This document shows, piece after piece, positions 18,996-27,774 of a stretch of 64,000 bases of DNA (positions within the stretch are counted from its first letter, which is position 1; each line of letters begins with the position of its first letter). The translations under genes and the position numbers were made by a program. Under the pieces are notes generated by a model. It made no database searches. It worked only from the letters and a program-made list of their open reading frames with translations, and had not been told where the DNA came from. The DNA comes from Streptomyces sp. NBC_01707 (GTDB lineage: Bacteria > Actinomycetota > Actinomycetes > Streptomycetales > Streptomycetaceae), in assembly GCF_041438805.1 (NCBI RefSeq), contig NZ_CP109190.1, positions 4,588,001-4,652,000 on the forward strand, given 5' to 3'.

Positions 18996-19037
18996 TTGCC
19001 CATCCATTACACCCACTCTTTTCAGGAGTTGACCTTC

Positions 19038-19211
19038 ATGGCCGACAACACCGGGAACCTCAAGCCGACGGACGCGCACGCCACCGGCGAGGAGATCACC
19101 ACCCTGGACGCACACGCAACGAGCGAGCCGCTCAAGCCGCTTGACGCCCACGCGACGAGCGAGCCCGTCAAGCCCACGGACGCACACGCGACGAGCGAGC
19201 CGGCCAACTAG
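19038..19211 (+). CDS. afsS: AfsS, small repeat protein activating secondary metabolism
   Basis: A 57-residue acidic protein made almost entirely of four 12-residue repeats of the type DAHATSEPxKPx, with Asp at 12, 24, 36 and 48. S. coelicolor AfsS is a similar 63-residue protein with tandem repeats of comparable length. Its transcription by phosphorylated AfsR triggers actinorhodin and undecylprodigiosin production; the molecular mechanism is unknown. The ATG at 19038 has AGGAG 11 bases upstream. The gene follows afsR on the same strand behind a SARP-type box. At DNA level the repeats are 36 bases long, so copy number may vary between strains. Confidence 0.93.
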   Translation: MADNTGNLKPTDAHATGEEITTLDAHATSEPLKPLDAHATSEPVKPTDAHATSEPAN

Positions 19212-19615
19212 GGTCTTTCGTTTGGATCAGGCTGGATCAGGGAGCGGGGCCCGGTGCGTGCCAGGCCCTGCGAGCCCAGCGTGATCCGGACGAGAGGCCC
19301 GAGGGCCTCACGCACGGGGGACGGCCGCGGCGGCGCGGAGGGGGAGCCGTCGCGGCCGCTGGCATGTCCGCGCACCGGTCACCGTAATCGCGTCAACGTT
19401 CGACCTTTTCGCGCCGACGGGGTCCCACCATCGTCCCCCTGTCACTACTGTCACTTCACGCCCGGAAGCTCTCTCCTCACACAGGAGTTGCAATCCGAGG
19501 TGAGGACCGCCGCCGCCCCGACAGCCGGGCCCTGACCACCGCGAGCGCGACGCCGATGGCCTACTTGTGGTCATGCAGCCCCAGCCGCTCCGGAGCCCCG
19601 GCTCAACGTGAGCGG
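19212..19615. other. Intergenic region between afsS and the FadD3-like gene
   Basis: About 400 bases separate afsS (plus) and the convergent ligase gene (minus). It holds a GGATCAGG pair (19224-19231, 19234-19241) preceded by TCTTTCGTTT, a sequence type that I associate with dispersed repeats in Streptomyces. A small hairpin at 19294-19309 (GAGGCC-CGAG-GGCCTC) may terminate afsS. No gene is supported. Confidence 0.45.
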
Positions 19616-21178
19616 TCAGGCCCCCGTTCGCCCCCGCAGCTCCCCCTTCACCACCTTGCCGCTCGCGTTCCGCGGCAGCTCGTCCACGAACTCCACCGTC
19701 CTGGGGACCTTGTAGTTCGCCATCTCCCGCCTCGACCAGGCGATCAGGTCGTAGGCGGTGAGCGTCGCGCCCGGGCGGCGGACCGCGTATGCCTTGCCGA
19801 CCTCGCCCAGCCTGGGGTCCGGGATGCCGATCACCGCCACGTCCGCCACGTCCGGGTGCAGGCCGAGGAGTTGTTCGATCTCCGCGGGGTACGCGTTGAA
19901 GCCGCCGACGATGAACATGTCCTTGATCCGGTCCGTGATGCGCAGATTGCCCGCCTCGTCGAGGATGCCTACGTCTCCTGTGTGGAGCCAGCCGTCCGGG
20001 GTGATGGCGGTGGCCGTGGTGTCGGGGTCCTCGAAGTAGCCCTGCATCACGTTGAAGCCCCGGACCAGGACCTCGCCCGGGGTGCCGGGAGGCGCCACGA
20101 CGCGGATCTCCGTGTCGGGGATCGCGCGGCCCGAGGTGGAGGAGATCACGTCGGGCCGGTCGCCGCGGCGGCACATCGTGACGATGCCGCTCGCCTCGGA
20201 GAGGCCGTACGCCGTGAGCACCGTCGCGATGCCCAGCTCCGTGCGCAGGCGTTCCACCAGTTGGAGGGGGACGACCGCCGCACCCGTCACCACCAGGCGC
20301 AGGGCCGAGAGGTCGTGCGTGGCCCGGGCCGGGTGGTCCAGCAGGGACTGGTGGAGGGTGGGCGGGCCGGGGAGGACCGAGATGCGTTCGGCGGCGATGT
20401 TGGCGAGGACCGTGTCCACGTTGAACACCGGCTGCGGGACCATCGTCGCACCCCGCATCAGGCACGCGATGATGCCCGCCTTGTAGCCGAAGGTGTGGAA
20501 GAACGGGTTCACGATCAGATAGCGGTCGCCCTCGCGCAGGCCCGCCAGCTCGCTCCAGATCGCGTAGCAGCGCAGCGTCTGGGCGTGGGTGATCACGGCG
20601 CCCTTGGGGCGCCCCGTGGTGCCCGAGGTGTAGATGATGTCGGAGGGCGAGGAGGGGGTGATCGCGTCCGCTCGTGCCCGCACCTCCGCCGGGGAGATCC
20701 GCTCGCCCGTCGCCAGGAAGTCCTTCCAGGTGACGTAGGACTCGGGGGCCGCGTCCGCCAGCACCACCACCCTTTCCAGGTGCGGGAGTCCCACATCGGC
20801 CCGGCGCAGCGACGCCACGTAGGACGTGCCGAGGAACGTGCCGGTGACGAAGAGCAGTTTCGCGCGGCTGCGCCGCAGGATGTACGCCGCCTCCGTGCCC
20901 TTGAAGCGCGTGTTGAGAGGGACCAGGACCGCGCCGGCCGTGACCGCCCCGAGCGCCGAGACGATCCAGTCCAGGGTGTTCGGCGCCCAGACCGCGACCC
21001 GGTCCCCCGGCTCCACGCCCGACGCCATGCACGCGGCGGCGGCTCGCTCGACGCGGTCGCCCAGTTCGGCGTACGAGATGCGGGTGCGGCCCTCGACGAC
21101 CGCCTCCCGGTCCCCGTACCGGCGCGCTGCCGTCCGTACCAGCCCCGGGATGCTGCCCCATTCCTCGTCGCCGCGCAT
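19616..21178 (-). CDS. FadD3-like acyl-CoA ligase (AMP-forming)
   Basis: A 520-residue ANL-superfamily ligase. The AMP-binding motif YTSGTTGRPKG is at 183-193, then INPFFHTFGYKAG-type NPFFHTFGYKAG, the A5 motif TAYGLSEAS, GWLHTGD and the C-terminal catalytic Lys508 in PRNASGKVVKG. From memory, long stretches (VLPGPPTLHQSLLDHPAR, VFNVDTVLANI) strongly resemble mycobacterial FadD3, which activates the HIP propionate intermediate of steroid C/D rings. The substrate here is inferred only. The gene is divergent from an Ltp gene with one CTGAC-box between them, and sits between afsS and afsK. Confidence 0.9.
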   Translation of the reverse strand: MRGDEEWGSIPGLVRTAARRYGDREAVVEGRTRISYAELGDRVERAAAACMASGVEPGDRVAVWAPNTLDWIVSALGAVTAGAVLVPLNTRFKGTEAAYILRRSRAKLLFVTGTFLGTSYVASLRRADVGLPHLERVVVLADAAPESYVTWKDFLATGERISPAEVRARADAITPSSPSDIIYTSGTTGRPKGAVITHAQTLRCYAIWSELAGLREGDRYLIVNPFFHTFGYKAGIIACLMRGATMVPQPVFNVDTVLANIAAERISVLPGPPTLHQSLLDHPARATHDLSALRLVVTGAAVVPLQLVERLRTELGIATVLTAYGLSEASGIVTMCRRGDRPDVISSTSGRAIPDTEIRVVAPPGTPGEVLVRGFNVMQGYFEDPDTTATAITPDGWLHTGDVGILDEAGNLRITDRIKDMFIVGGFNAYPAEIEQLLGLHPDVADVAVIGIPDPRLGEVGKAYAVRRPGATLTAYDLIAWSRREMANYKVPRTVEFVDELPRNASGKVVKGELRGRTGA

Positions 21179-21207
21179 CGCATGCCCTCCCGCCCGAACC
21201 GCAATAG

Positions 21208-21222
21208 CTGACTATCCGTCAG
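21208..21222. promoter_or_regulatory. CTGAC-box B, between FadD3-like and Ltp genes
   Basis: CTGACTATCCGTCAG lies in the 98-base divergent gap, 30 bases from the ligase start and 55 from the Ltp start, so it could control both directions. Confidence 0.72.
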
Positions 21223-21276
21223 ATTAGCTGTAGCCTCTGCGGCTGTCAGCAGTCATGACGATCGCGGAGGTGGCGG

Positions 21277-22425
21277 ATGGCGACGCTCAAGGACGTGACG
21301 GCGATAGCCGGTATCGGGCAGACGGCCTTCGCGAAACGACTTCCCGAGTCCGAGAAGACCTTGGCCTGCCGGGCGATCGTCGCGGCCCTCGACGACGCGG
21401 GCATCACCGCGTCGGAGGTCGACGCCTTCGCCTCCTACACGATGGAGGAGACCGACGAGGTCGAGGTCGCCAAGGCGATCGGGGCCGGCGATGTCACCTT
21501 CTTCTCCAAGGTCGGCTACGGGGGCGGGGGTTCGTGCGCGACGATCGCGCATCTCGCCGCCGCCGTCGCCACCGGACAGGCGAGCGTCGGGGTCGCGTGG
21601 CGCTCACGGAAGCGCGGCTCGGGGCCGAGGCCCTGGAAGAACACCGCCGTTCAGCTGCCGACCCCCGCCCAGTGGACCCGTCCGTACGGCCTGCTGCGGC
21701 CCGCCGACGAGATCGGGATGCTCGCGCGGCGGTACATGCACGAGTACGGGGCCACCCGCGACCATCTCTTCAATGTCGCGCTCGCCTGCCGCAACCGCGC
21801 CAACCAGAACCCCGACGCGGTGATGTACGAACGCCCGCTGACCCGCGACATGTACATGAGCTCGCGCTGGATCAGCGAGCCACTCTGCCTCTTCGACAAC
21901 TGCCTGGAGACGGACGGGGCGCTGGCCTGCGTCATCGTCTCCGCCGAGCGGGCCCGCGACTGCCGGCGCAAACCCGTCTACATCCACTCCGTCGCCCAGG
22001 GCCTGCCCGCCCAGCACCACGGGATGGTCAACTACTGGAACGACGACCCGCTCACCGGGCCCGCCTGGACGGCTGCCCGGCAGCTGTGGAAGCAGGCCGA
22101 CTTCGGTCCGGACGATGTCGATGTCGCGCAGATCTACGACGCGTTCACCCCGCTCATCCCGCTCTCCCTCGAGGGCTACGGCTTCTGCGGTCGCGGCGAG
22201 GGTGCCGCGTTCACCGAGGGCGGGGCTTTGGAGAGCGGCGGCCGGCTGCCCATCAACACGGGCGGCGGCGGACTCAGCGAGGGGTACGTGCACGGTTTCA
22301 ACCTCATCAACGAGGGCGTGAAGCAATTGCGCGGCACCTCCACCGCCCAGGTACCGTCCGCCGCCACCTGCCTGGTCACCGCCGGTGAGGGCGTGCCCAC
22401 CTCCGCCGTACTGCTGAGGAGCTGA
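21277..22425 (+). CDS. Ltp-type thiolase-fold protein (possible acyl-CoA aldolase)
   Basis: A 382-residue thiolase-superfamily protein of the lipid-transfer (Ltp/SCP-x) branch. The thiolase His-Cys motif normally read as EVHDCF is replaced by QIYDAFTP (Tyr287), so the second catalytic pair is missing. Ltp2-type proteins of steroid catabolism lack the thiolase cysteines, use tyrosines and work as retro-aldolases together with a DUF35 partner. A DUF35 gene follows one base after this stop, which supports an Ltp2-like complex. The glycine-rich KVGYGGGGSCATIAHLAAA and INTGGGGLSEGY loops are intact. The substrate is unknown. Confidence 0.87.
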   Translation: MATLKDVTAIAGIGQTAFAKRLPESEKTLACRAIVAALDDAGITASEVDAFASYTMEETDEVEVAKAIGAGDVTFFSKVGYGGGGSCATIAHLAAAVATGQASVGVAWRSRKRGSGPRPWKNTAVQLPTPAQWTRPYGLLRPADEIGMLARRYMHEYGATRDHLFNVALACRNRANQNPDAVMYERPLTRDMYMSSRWISEPLCLFDNCLETDGALACVIVSAERARDCRRKPVYIHSVAQGLPAQHHGMVNYWNDDPLTGPAWTAARQLWKQADFGPDDVDVAQIYDAFTPLIPLSLEGYGFCGRGEGAAFTEGGALESGGRLPINTGGGGLSEGYVHGFNLINEGVKQLRGTSTAQVPSAATCLVTAGEGVPTSAVLLRS

Positions 22426-22426
22426 C

Positions 22427-22867
22427 ATGGAATCGCTGTTGCTGCCCGTCGTCGACGAGGACGGCGCGCCCTTCTGGGAGTACGCCGCCCGGGGCGAACT
22501 CCGCGTCCAGGCGTGCGCCGCCCCCGACTGCGGCAGGCTCCGCTTCCCGCCCCGGCCCTGCTGCCCGCACTGCCGGTCGTTCGAGAGCGAGTGGCGGGCG
22601 ATGAGCGGGCGCGGGCGCATCTGGTCGTACGTGGTGCCGCATCCGCCGCTGCTGCCCGCGTACGCCGCACAGGCCCCGTACAACGCCGTCGTCGTCGAGC
22701 TGGCCGACGCCCCGCACATCCGGCTGGTCGGCAATGTGGTCAGCGGGCCCGACGCGCCGCTGAACTCGGTCGATCCCGAGAGGTTGCGGATCGGGGCATC
22801 GGTGAAGGCGGTCTTCGCGCCGGTGGGTCCTGAGTCGACCGTGGTCCGCTGGCAGTTGGAGCGGTGA
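22427..22867 (+). CDS. DUF35 OB-fold zinc-ribbon protein, partner of Ltp
   Basis: A 146-residue protein. It has an N-terminal rubredoxin-like zinc ribbon (Cys30, Cys35, then Cys46 and Cys49 in PRPCCPHC) and a C-terminal OB fold (GRIWSYVVPHPPLLPAYAAQAPYNAVVVELA). DUF35 proteins pair with thiolase-like enzymes and in steroid side-chain cleavage dock Ltp2 through the DUF35 domain. The start ATG lies one base after the Ltp stop, so the two are co-translated. A second Ltp (31685) and a second DUF35 gene (36575) occur in the window. Confidence 0.9.
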   Translation: MESLLLPVVDEDGAPFWEYAARGELRVQACAAPDCGRLRFPPRPCCPHCRSFESEWRAMSGRGRIWSYVVPHPPLLPAYAAQAPYNAVVVELADAPHIRLVGNVVSGPDAPLNSVDPERLRIGASVKAVFAPVGPESTVVRWQLER

Positions 22868-22898
22868 GGGGCGAGAGGCCCGCGACGAGGGGACGCGG

Positions 22899-23678
22899 AT
22901 GACGGTGCGGACGGAGACCGACAAGGAGACCGGGGTCGCGCTCGTCACCCTCGACCGGGCCGAGCGGCTGAACGCGATCGATCTGGCGACGGCCGACGAA
23001 CTGGCCGGTGTCTGGCGGGCGTTCCGATTCGATGACGACGTGCGGGCCGTCGTCGTGACCGGCGCGGGCGGTCGCGCCTTCTGCACGGGGCTCGACCGCG
23101 ACGTGGAGGTGCCTCAGCCCTCGTCCCCGTACACGATCGACGATCCGCTGATCGCGATCGGGCCGAAGGCGAATGACCTGTGGAAGCCGGTGATCGCCGC
23201 CGTGGAGGGGATGGCGTGCGGCGGGGCGTTCTATCTGTTGGGCGAGTCGGAGTTCGTCGTCGCGTCCGAGGAGGCGACCTTCTTCGACCCCCATACGACG
23301 TACGGCATGGTCAGCGCGTACGAGGCGATCCACATGGCGCAACGGATGCCGTTCGGGGAGGTGGCCCGGATGTCCCTGATGGGCACGGCCGAACGGGTGA
23401 CGGCCCGCCGCGCCTACGAGACCGGGCTGGTCAGCGAGGTGACGGTGCCCGGTGGCGCGGTGGCGGCGGCGGTGCGGGCGGCGGGCGTGATCGCGTCGTA
23501 TCCGACCGAGGCGGTACAGGGGACGGTACGGGCGGTGTGGTCCGCGAAGGAGGCCGCGAGGGCGCAGGCCCTGGCCCATGCCCCGCAGCTGATCGCTCTC
23601 GGGAACCTGCCGGTGGAGCGGCAGGGGGAGCTGTTCAGGGGGCGAGGGCGGGGCAACGGGGAGTTCCGGCTGCGGTGA
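22899..23678 (+). CDS. Enoyl-CoA hydratase/isomerase family protein
   Basis: A 259-residue crotonase-fold protein. It has the N-terminal VALVTLDRAERLNAID and the oxyanion-hole region VVVTGAGGRAFCTGLDRDVEV, then the second oxyanion element AAVEGMACGGAFYLLGESEFVVA. The usual catalytic Glu pair is not obvious (TTYGMVSAYEAIHM in place of the common GxxGxxP context), so it may be a hydrolase or isomerase rather than a hydratase. It starts 31 bases after the DUF35 gene and is the last gene of the Ltp operon. Confidence 0.85.
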   Translation: MTVRTETDKETGVALVTLDRAERLNAIDLATADELAGVWRAFRFDDDVRAVVVTGAGGRAFCTGLDRDVEVPQPSSPYTIDDPLIAIGPKANDLWKPVIAAVEGMACGGAFYLLGESEFVVASEEATFFDPHTTYGMVSAYEAIHMAQRMPFGEVARMSLMGTAERVTARRAYETGLVSEVTVPGGAVAAAVRAAGVIASYPTEAVQGTVRAVWSAKEAARAQALAHAPQLIALGNLPVERQGELFRGRGRGNGEFRLR

Positions 23679-23729
23679 GGCGCGGCCGGAACTCCCGGTC
23701 GCGGTGAGCCGGAACCCCCGTCGCTGCGG

Positions 23730-24278
23730 TCAGTAGCTGAGTTCGGCCTCGGCCCGGCACCTCTTCACCCGGGACACCTTGCTCGGGCTGTCCATCCGCA
23801 CGGAGACGGTCGCGCTGTCGACGCCCGTCAGCTCCACGTTCGCCTCGCCTGTGTCGACGGTGTTGCCGCGCGCGTCGAGGAAGGTGACATCGACCGTGTA
23901 CGTGTGCGTGCCGAGTTCGCTCGAGGCGACTCGGACGGTGGAGGAGGTCACGGCTCGCCGCTTGCCCTTGCGGGGCTGGGCGCAGCGGAGCACGGTCACC
24001 GTGGGCGCGTCCGTGGCCGTGGCACCGGGGGTCGCGGTCTCGTAGTCGGAGCTGCCGGACGAGCTGCTCGACGAGTCGTCGTAGATGTCGTCGTCGTAGT
24101 CGTCGTGGTGGTAGCTGCCGTTGCTCTTCTTGGAGTTGGAGCAGCCGCCTCCGCCGCTGCTCGAACCGTGGCTCCTGCTGCCTCGGCTCTTGCCGCCATG
24201 GCTCGACGCCGAGAATCCGGTGAGTGCGAGCACCACCACGACCAGAACCGCCGAAAGTTTCAGATGCTGCCGCATCAT
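23730..24278 (-). CDS. Secreted Ser/Asp-rich hypothetical protein
   Basis: A 182-residue exported protein. The signal peptide MMRQHLKLSAVLVVVVLALTGFSASS lacks a lipobox cysteine. A low-complexity segment rich in Ser, Gly, His, Asp and Tyr (about 28-80) is followed by a beta-rich C-terminal domain (PTVTVLRCAQPRKGKRR...). That domain has two Cys residues likely to form a disulfide and ends in KVSRVKRCRAEAELSY. ATG 24278 has AAGGGGGGC upstream. The acidic Asp/Tyr patch could bind calcium. Function unknown; it is convergent with the crotonase gene. Confidence 0.8.
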   Translation of the reverse strand: MMRQHLKLSAVLVVVVLALTGFSASSHGGKSRGSRSHGSSSGGGGCSNSKKSNGSYHHDDYDDDIYDDSSSSSSGSSDYETATPGATATDAPTVTVLRCAQPRKGKRRAVTSSTVRVASSELGTHTYTVDVTFLDARGNTVDTGEANVELTGVDSATVSVRMDSPSKVSRVKRCRAEAELSY

Positions 24279-24471
24279 CGATGCAGCCCCCCTTGATTTG
24301 TTGTCATGTCGCTGTCCAGCGACCGCGCGACACCGTAACGCATGGCCCGTGCAGGAAGAGGTGCAAGGCCGGTCCGTCCCTGGTGGCGAGGGCCGACGGC
24401 CGGGCGTAGCGTCGACGCCGAGAGCGGTGCAGATCCCCGACGCCGATCCGCACACCCGACGGAGGCCGACG

Positions 24472-25122
24472 ATGATCCGCAACATCCTCGGCTCGATCGT
24501 CGCTCTCGCAGGAGCGGCGGCCGTCGTGCTGAGCCCCTTCCGTGACTGGTACGACGGCCGTCTCGGACGTCATTACCGGGTCGCGGACCTCTTCAACGGC
24601 ATCAGTGGCGCGCGGCCGGGACCGTTGGCGTCGATCTGGCTGCCGTTTCTGTTCGCGGCCGCCGTGGCGCTGGTGGGCCTGGTGCTGCGATCGCGGCTGC
24701 TGGTCGCCTGCGCGGGCGTGATCGTGCTCGGCTTCACCGTGCTGTGGATGGTGCGGCAGGGACAGGTGGGCGGGAGCCTGACGGTGGCGTCGGACGGGTC
24801 CGGGCTTCAGCTGGGGGTGGCGTACGCGGCGGGCGGCGGGGTGCTGCTCCTGCTGGGCGCGCTGCTGATGTCGGGACGGCACGGCAGTGGCGGCCGCCTC
24901 GGCCGAAGGGCCCATAACCAGCCGTACGCGGCGCCGGGGTCGGAGGATCCGGACACCTGGCCGCCGACGCAGGAGCCGGGACCCTCGGTGCAGACGAGTC
25001 CGTGGCCGGAGCCGGAAGTCGACCCGTACACGGGTCCGGACACGCACCCGAGGCACCAGGACACGGCGCCGTACCCCGTGCAGGATGAGGGCCCTGACAC
25101 ACGACGCCCTCCCCAGGCGTGA
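24472..25122 (+). CDS. Small membrane protein with Pro-rich tail
   Basis: A 216-residue protein with four hydrophobic segments (about 5-22, 53-75, 78-93 and 113-135) and an extracytoplasmic loop SPFRDWYDGRLGRHYRVADLFNG. A hydrophilic, Pro/Asp/Gln-rich C-terminal tail of about 75 residues follows. ATG 24472 has GGAGG 8 bases upstream. It ends about 70 bases before the convergent afsK stop. I do not recognise a family; its place beside afsK suggests it may be a conserved neighbour of that locus. Confidence 0.78.
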   Translation: MIRNILGSIVALAGAAAVVLSPFRDWYDGRLGRHYRVADLFNGISGARPGPLASIWLPFLFAAAVALVGLVLRSRLLVACAGVIVLGFTVLWMVRQGQVGGSLTVASDGSGLQLGVAYAAGGGVLLLLGALLMSGRHGSGGRLGRRAHNQPYAAPGSEDPDTWPPTQEPGPSVQTSPWPEPEVDPYTGPDTHPRHQDTAPYPVQDEGPDTRRPPQA

Positions 25123-25191
25123 CGCGTCCCCGGTGCGGGGTTCCGTCCTCGAACGCCGGACGGGCGGGAGGCGTCCGCCGAGTGGCCGCCC

Positions 25192-27603
25192 CTACGTCCG
25201 CGCCCTGTTCCCCGTACCCGTTCCCTTCAGCGCGTCCAGCGCGTACACGCAGCGGTCCTTGCTGCACGCGTACACCACGCCTCCCTGTGCCACCGGTGAA
25301 CCCGTGATCTCACCGCCCGTCGCCAGCTTCCACCTCAGCTGACCGCCCGCCGCGTCCAACGTGTAGAGCACGTGGTCGGCGGAGCCGAAGTGGACCCGGC
25401 CGTCGGCCACGACCGGTGCGCCGACGACCTCGCCGCCCGCGGCGAAGCGCCACTTCGGGGTGCCCGTCACGGCGTCCAGCGTGTAGAGCGCGCTGCCGCT
25501 GCCGACGTGGACGTTGCCCGCCGCCACCAGCACCGGTTCGATCGACTGCCGGGCCTCCGTCGCGATGCGCCAGCGGTCCTTGCCGGTCGTCGCGTCCAGC
25601 GCGTACACCGTGCCGAGGTAGTCGGCCAGGTACACCCCGCCACCCGTGACCGCGGGGCCCGGTGCGAAGGCCGGCGGGGAGAGGAAGACCGCGGGCGACT
25701 CGAAGTGCCAGCGCACCCGGCCCGCCGCGATGTCCACGGCGAGGACCCGGGTGCCCGCGGCGATGTACACGTGCCCGTCCGGCGCCGGGGTCACCCGGAC
25801 CGGCACGCCGCCGCAGGAGGCCGCGTCGCCGATCGGGTACGACCAGCGCTCGATGCCCGTGCGGGCGTCGACGGCGCGCAGCCGGGCGTCCTGCCACAGG
25901 TACACGGTGCCTTCGTGGATCGCCGGCCCGGCCTCCGCCGTCTCGAAGTCGGTCTGTACGCCGCTCGTCTCCCACAGCTTCTCGCCGGTGGACGCCTCCC
26001 ACGCCTGGACGCCGCCGCCACGCGTGCCGGTGACGACCGTGCCCCGGTCGGCCTTGAGGGAGTACACCCAGGCGTCCGTCTGCAGCCGCCACCGCTCGGC
26101 GCCGGTCAGCGCGTCCAGGGCGTACAGCGAAGGGCCGTCGGAGCCATGGATGCGGCCGCCGTCGAGCGCCATCGACCAGGCCACGTCGCGGGTCTTGAAC
26201 TGGCGCCGGCCGTTGCCGACGTCCAGCGCGTGCACCTCGAAGGACGTCACGTACAGCAGGTCCCCGGCGACGACCGGCGTGCCCCACACGTCGTTCGACA
26301 TCCGGAACCGCCAGGGCCGCCAGCGGTCCGGCCCGGCGGGGGCCGCTTCAGGGGCGTGCGCCGGCGCGGGTACGGGTGGGGCGGCGACCGGGGCCGTGCC
26401 GTTCAGCCCGGCGGGCGGGCGCACCCAGCCCGTCGCGGGACCGGCCTCGGCGCCGGCCATGGCACGCACGTCACCGGCGCGCGGCCCGGGCCCGATCGAC
26501 ACCTTCGCGCCGCTCAGCCGCACCGGACCGCCCCCGTCCGGAGCCTGGACGGGCGACCGGGAGAGGGAGGGTGCGGGGGACGGGGATCTCAGGTCGGCGC
26601 CGCTGCGCCACGCCGGCTCCCAGTCCGCGCCCGGCGGGCGATGGGGCGGTGGGGGCGGCGGAGCAGGCGCCGGCGCGGGTGCGGACGCCACGGGCGCCGC
26701 CGTACGCCCTCCACCGCGCCGCTGCTCGATCATGGCCGTGGCCGATGTCGGCAGCCAGGCCGACGCCGTACCGCTGTCGTCGCTGCCGGAGGCGAAGAGG
26801 TGCGGGGCCAGCTGGGCCTGCAGATCGGCGGGGCTGGGCCGCAGCGCCGCGTCCATCTGCATGCAGGACTCGATCAGGGGCCGCAGATCGTCGGGCAGGC
26901 CCTCCACATCGGGGCCCTCCCGCAGCAGCATGAAGACCGTCTCGACCGGGTTGGCCCCATGGAAGGGCGCATGCCCGGTGGCGGCGAACACCAGCGTCGA
27001 GCCGAGCGAGAACACATCGCTGGCGCCCGTCACACTGCGCGAGTCCCGCGCCTGCTCGGGCGACATGTAGGCGGGGGTGCCGACCGCCACGTTGGTCATC
27101 GTCAGCCGGGTGTTGGAGACACCGGACGCGATCCCGAAGTCGATCACCCGCGGGCCGTCCTCGACCACCAGCACGTTCGACGGCTTGAGGTCGCGGTGGA
27201 CGAGGCCCGCGCCATGGATGGACTGCAGGGCCTCGGCGATCCCGGCGGCCAGCCAGCGCACCGCCTGGGTCGGCATCGGACCGCACTCATTCACTATTTC
27301 CTCGAGCGAGGGAGCGGGCACGTACGCAGTGGCCAGCCACGGCACGGCGGCGCGCGGATCGGCGTCCACCACGGCCGCCGTGTAGAACCCGCTGACCGCC
27401 CGGGCGGCCTCCACCTCACGCGTGAAGCGGACCCGGAACAGCTGATCCTCGGCAAGTTCTGTACGTACGGTCTTGATCGCCACCCGTCGGCCCGACGCCG
27501 AACGGGCGAGATAGACCAGCCCCATGCCGCCGGCCCCGAGCCGTCCCAGTACCTCGAACGGGCCGATCCGCCTCGGGTCGTGCTGCGTCAGCTGCTCCAC
27601 CAC
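25192..27603 (-). CDS. afsK: Serine/threonine kinase AfsK
   Basis: An 803-residue kinase. The glycine loop GAGGMG is at 23-28, Lys44, HRDLKPSN with Asp138, DFG at 155-157 and the activation loop [18 protein letters not shown]. Thr168, the autophosphorylation site described for S. coelicolor AfsK, is present. After a Pro/Ala-rich linker (about 285-430) comes a C-terminal PQQ-like beta-propeller with repeats such as [14 protein letters not shown]. Sequence and length match S. coelicolor AfsK (799 aa) closely. AfsK phosphorylates AfsR and, at hyphal tips, DivIVA. It starts at a GTG GTG pair behind GGAGGTGGCAGG. The afsR-afsS pair is separated from it by six genes. Confidence 0.95.
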   Translation of the reverse strand: MVEQLTQHDPRRIGPFEVLGRLGAGGMGLVYLARSASGRRVAIKTVRTELAEDQLFRVRFTREVEAARAVSGFYTAAVVDADPRAAVPWLATAYVPAPSLEEIVNECGPMPTQAVRWLAAGIAEALQSIHGAGLVHRDLKPSNVLVVEDGPRVIDFGIASGVSNTRLTMTNVAVGTPAYMSPEQARDSRSVTGASDVFSLGSTLVFAATGHAPFHGANPVETVFMLLREGPDVEGLPDDLRPLIESCMQMDAALRPSPADLQAQLAPHLFASGSDDSGTASAWLPTSATAMIEQRRGGGRTAAPVASAPAPAPAPPPPPPHRPPGADWEPAWRSGADLRSPSPAPSLSRSPVQAPDGGGPVRLSGAKVSIGPGPRAGDVRAMAGAEAGPATGWVRPPAGLNGTAPVAAPPVPAPAHAPEAAPAGPDRWRPWRFRMSNDVWGTPVVAGDLLYVTSFEVHALDVGNGRRQFKTRDVAWSMALDGGRIHGSDGPSLYALDALTGAERWRLQTDAWVYSLKADRGTVVTGTRGGGVQAWEASTGEKLWETSGVQTDFETAEAGPAIHEGTVYLWQDARLRAVDARTGIERWSYPIGDAASCGGVPVRVTPAPDGHVYIAAGTRVLAVDIAAGRVRWHFESPAVFLSPPAFAPGPAVTGGGVYLADYLGTVYALDATTGKDRWRIATEARQSIEPVLVAAGNVHVGSGSALYTLDAVTGTPKWRFAAGGEVVGAPVVADGRVHFGSADHVLYTLDAAGGQLRWKLATGGEITGSPVAQGGVVYACSKDRCVYALDALKGTGTGNRART

Positions 27604-27774
27604 TTACCTGCCACCTCCCCGTACGGACCTCAGCAACAGAAGCCCGCGAAAAACCGCCCCGTGCAGGGTCTCACCACTGGGCACCACCCGGCGGTGCGCA
27701 CCCCGATTGTTCCTGGCTGAAGCGATGGTTGCGAACCCGGGGGCGGATCGGGGTGTCACATGTCACTCTGCCCT

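Noticed and set aside
25372..27720. 782-codon open frame on the plus strand
   Set aside because: Antisense shadow of afsK; no domain, biased composition.
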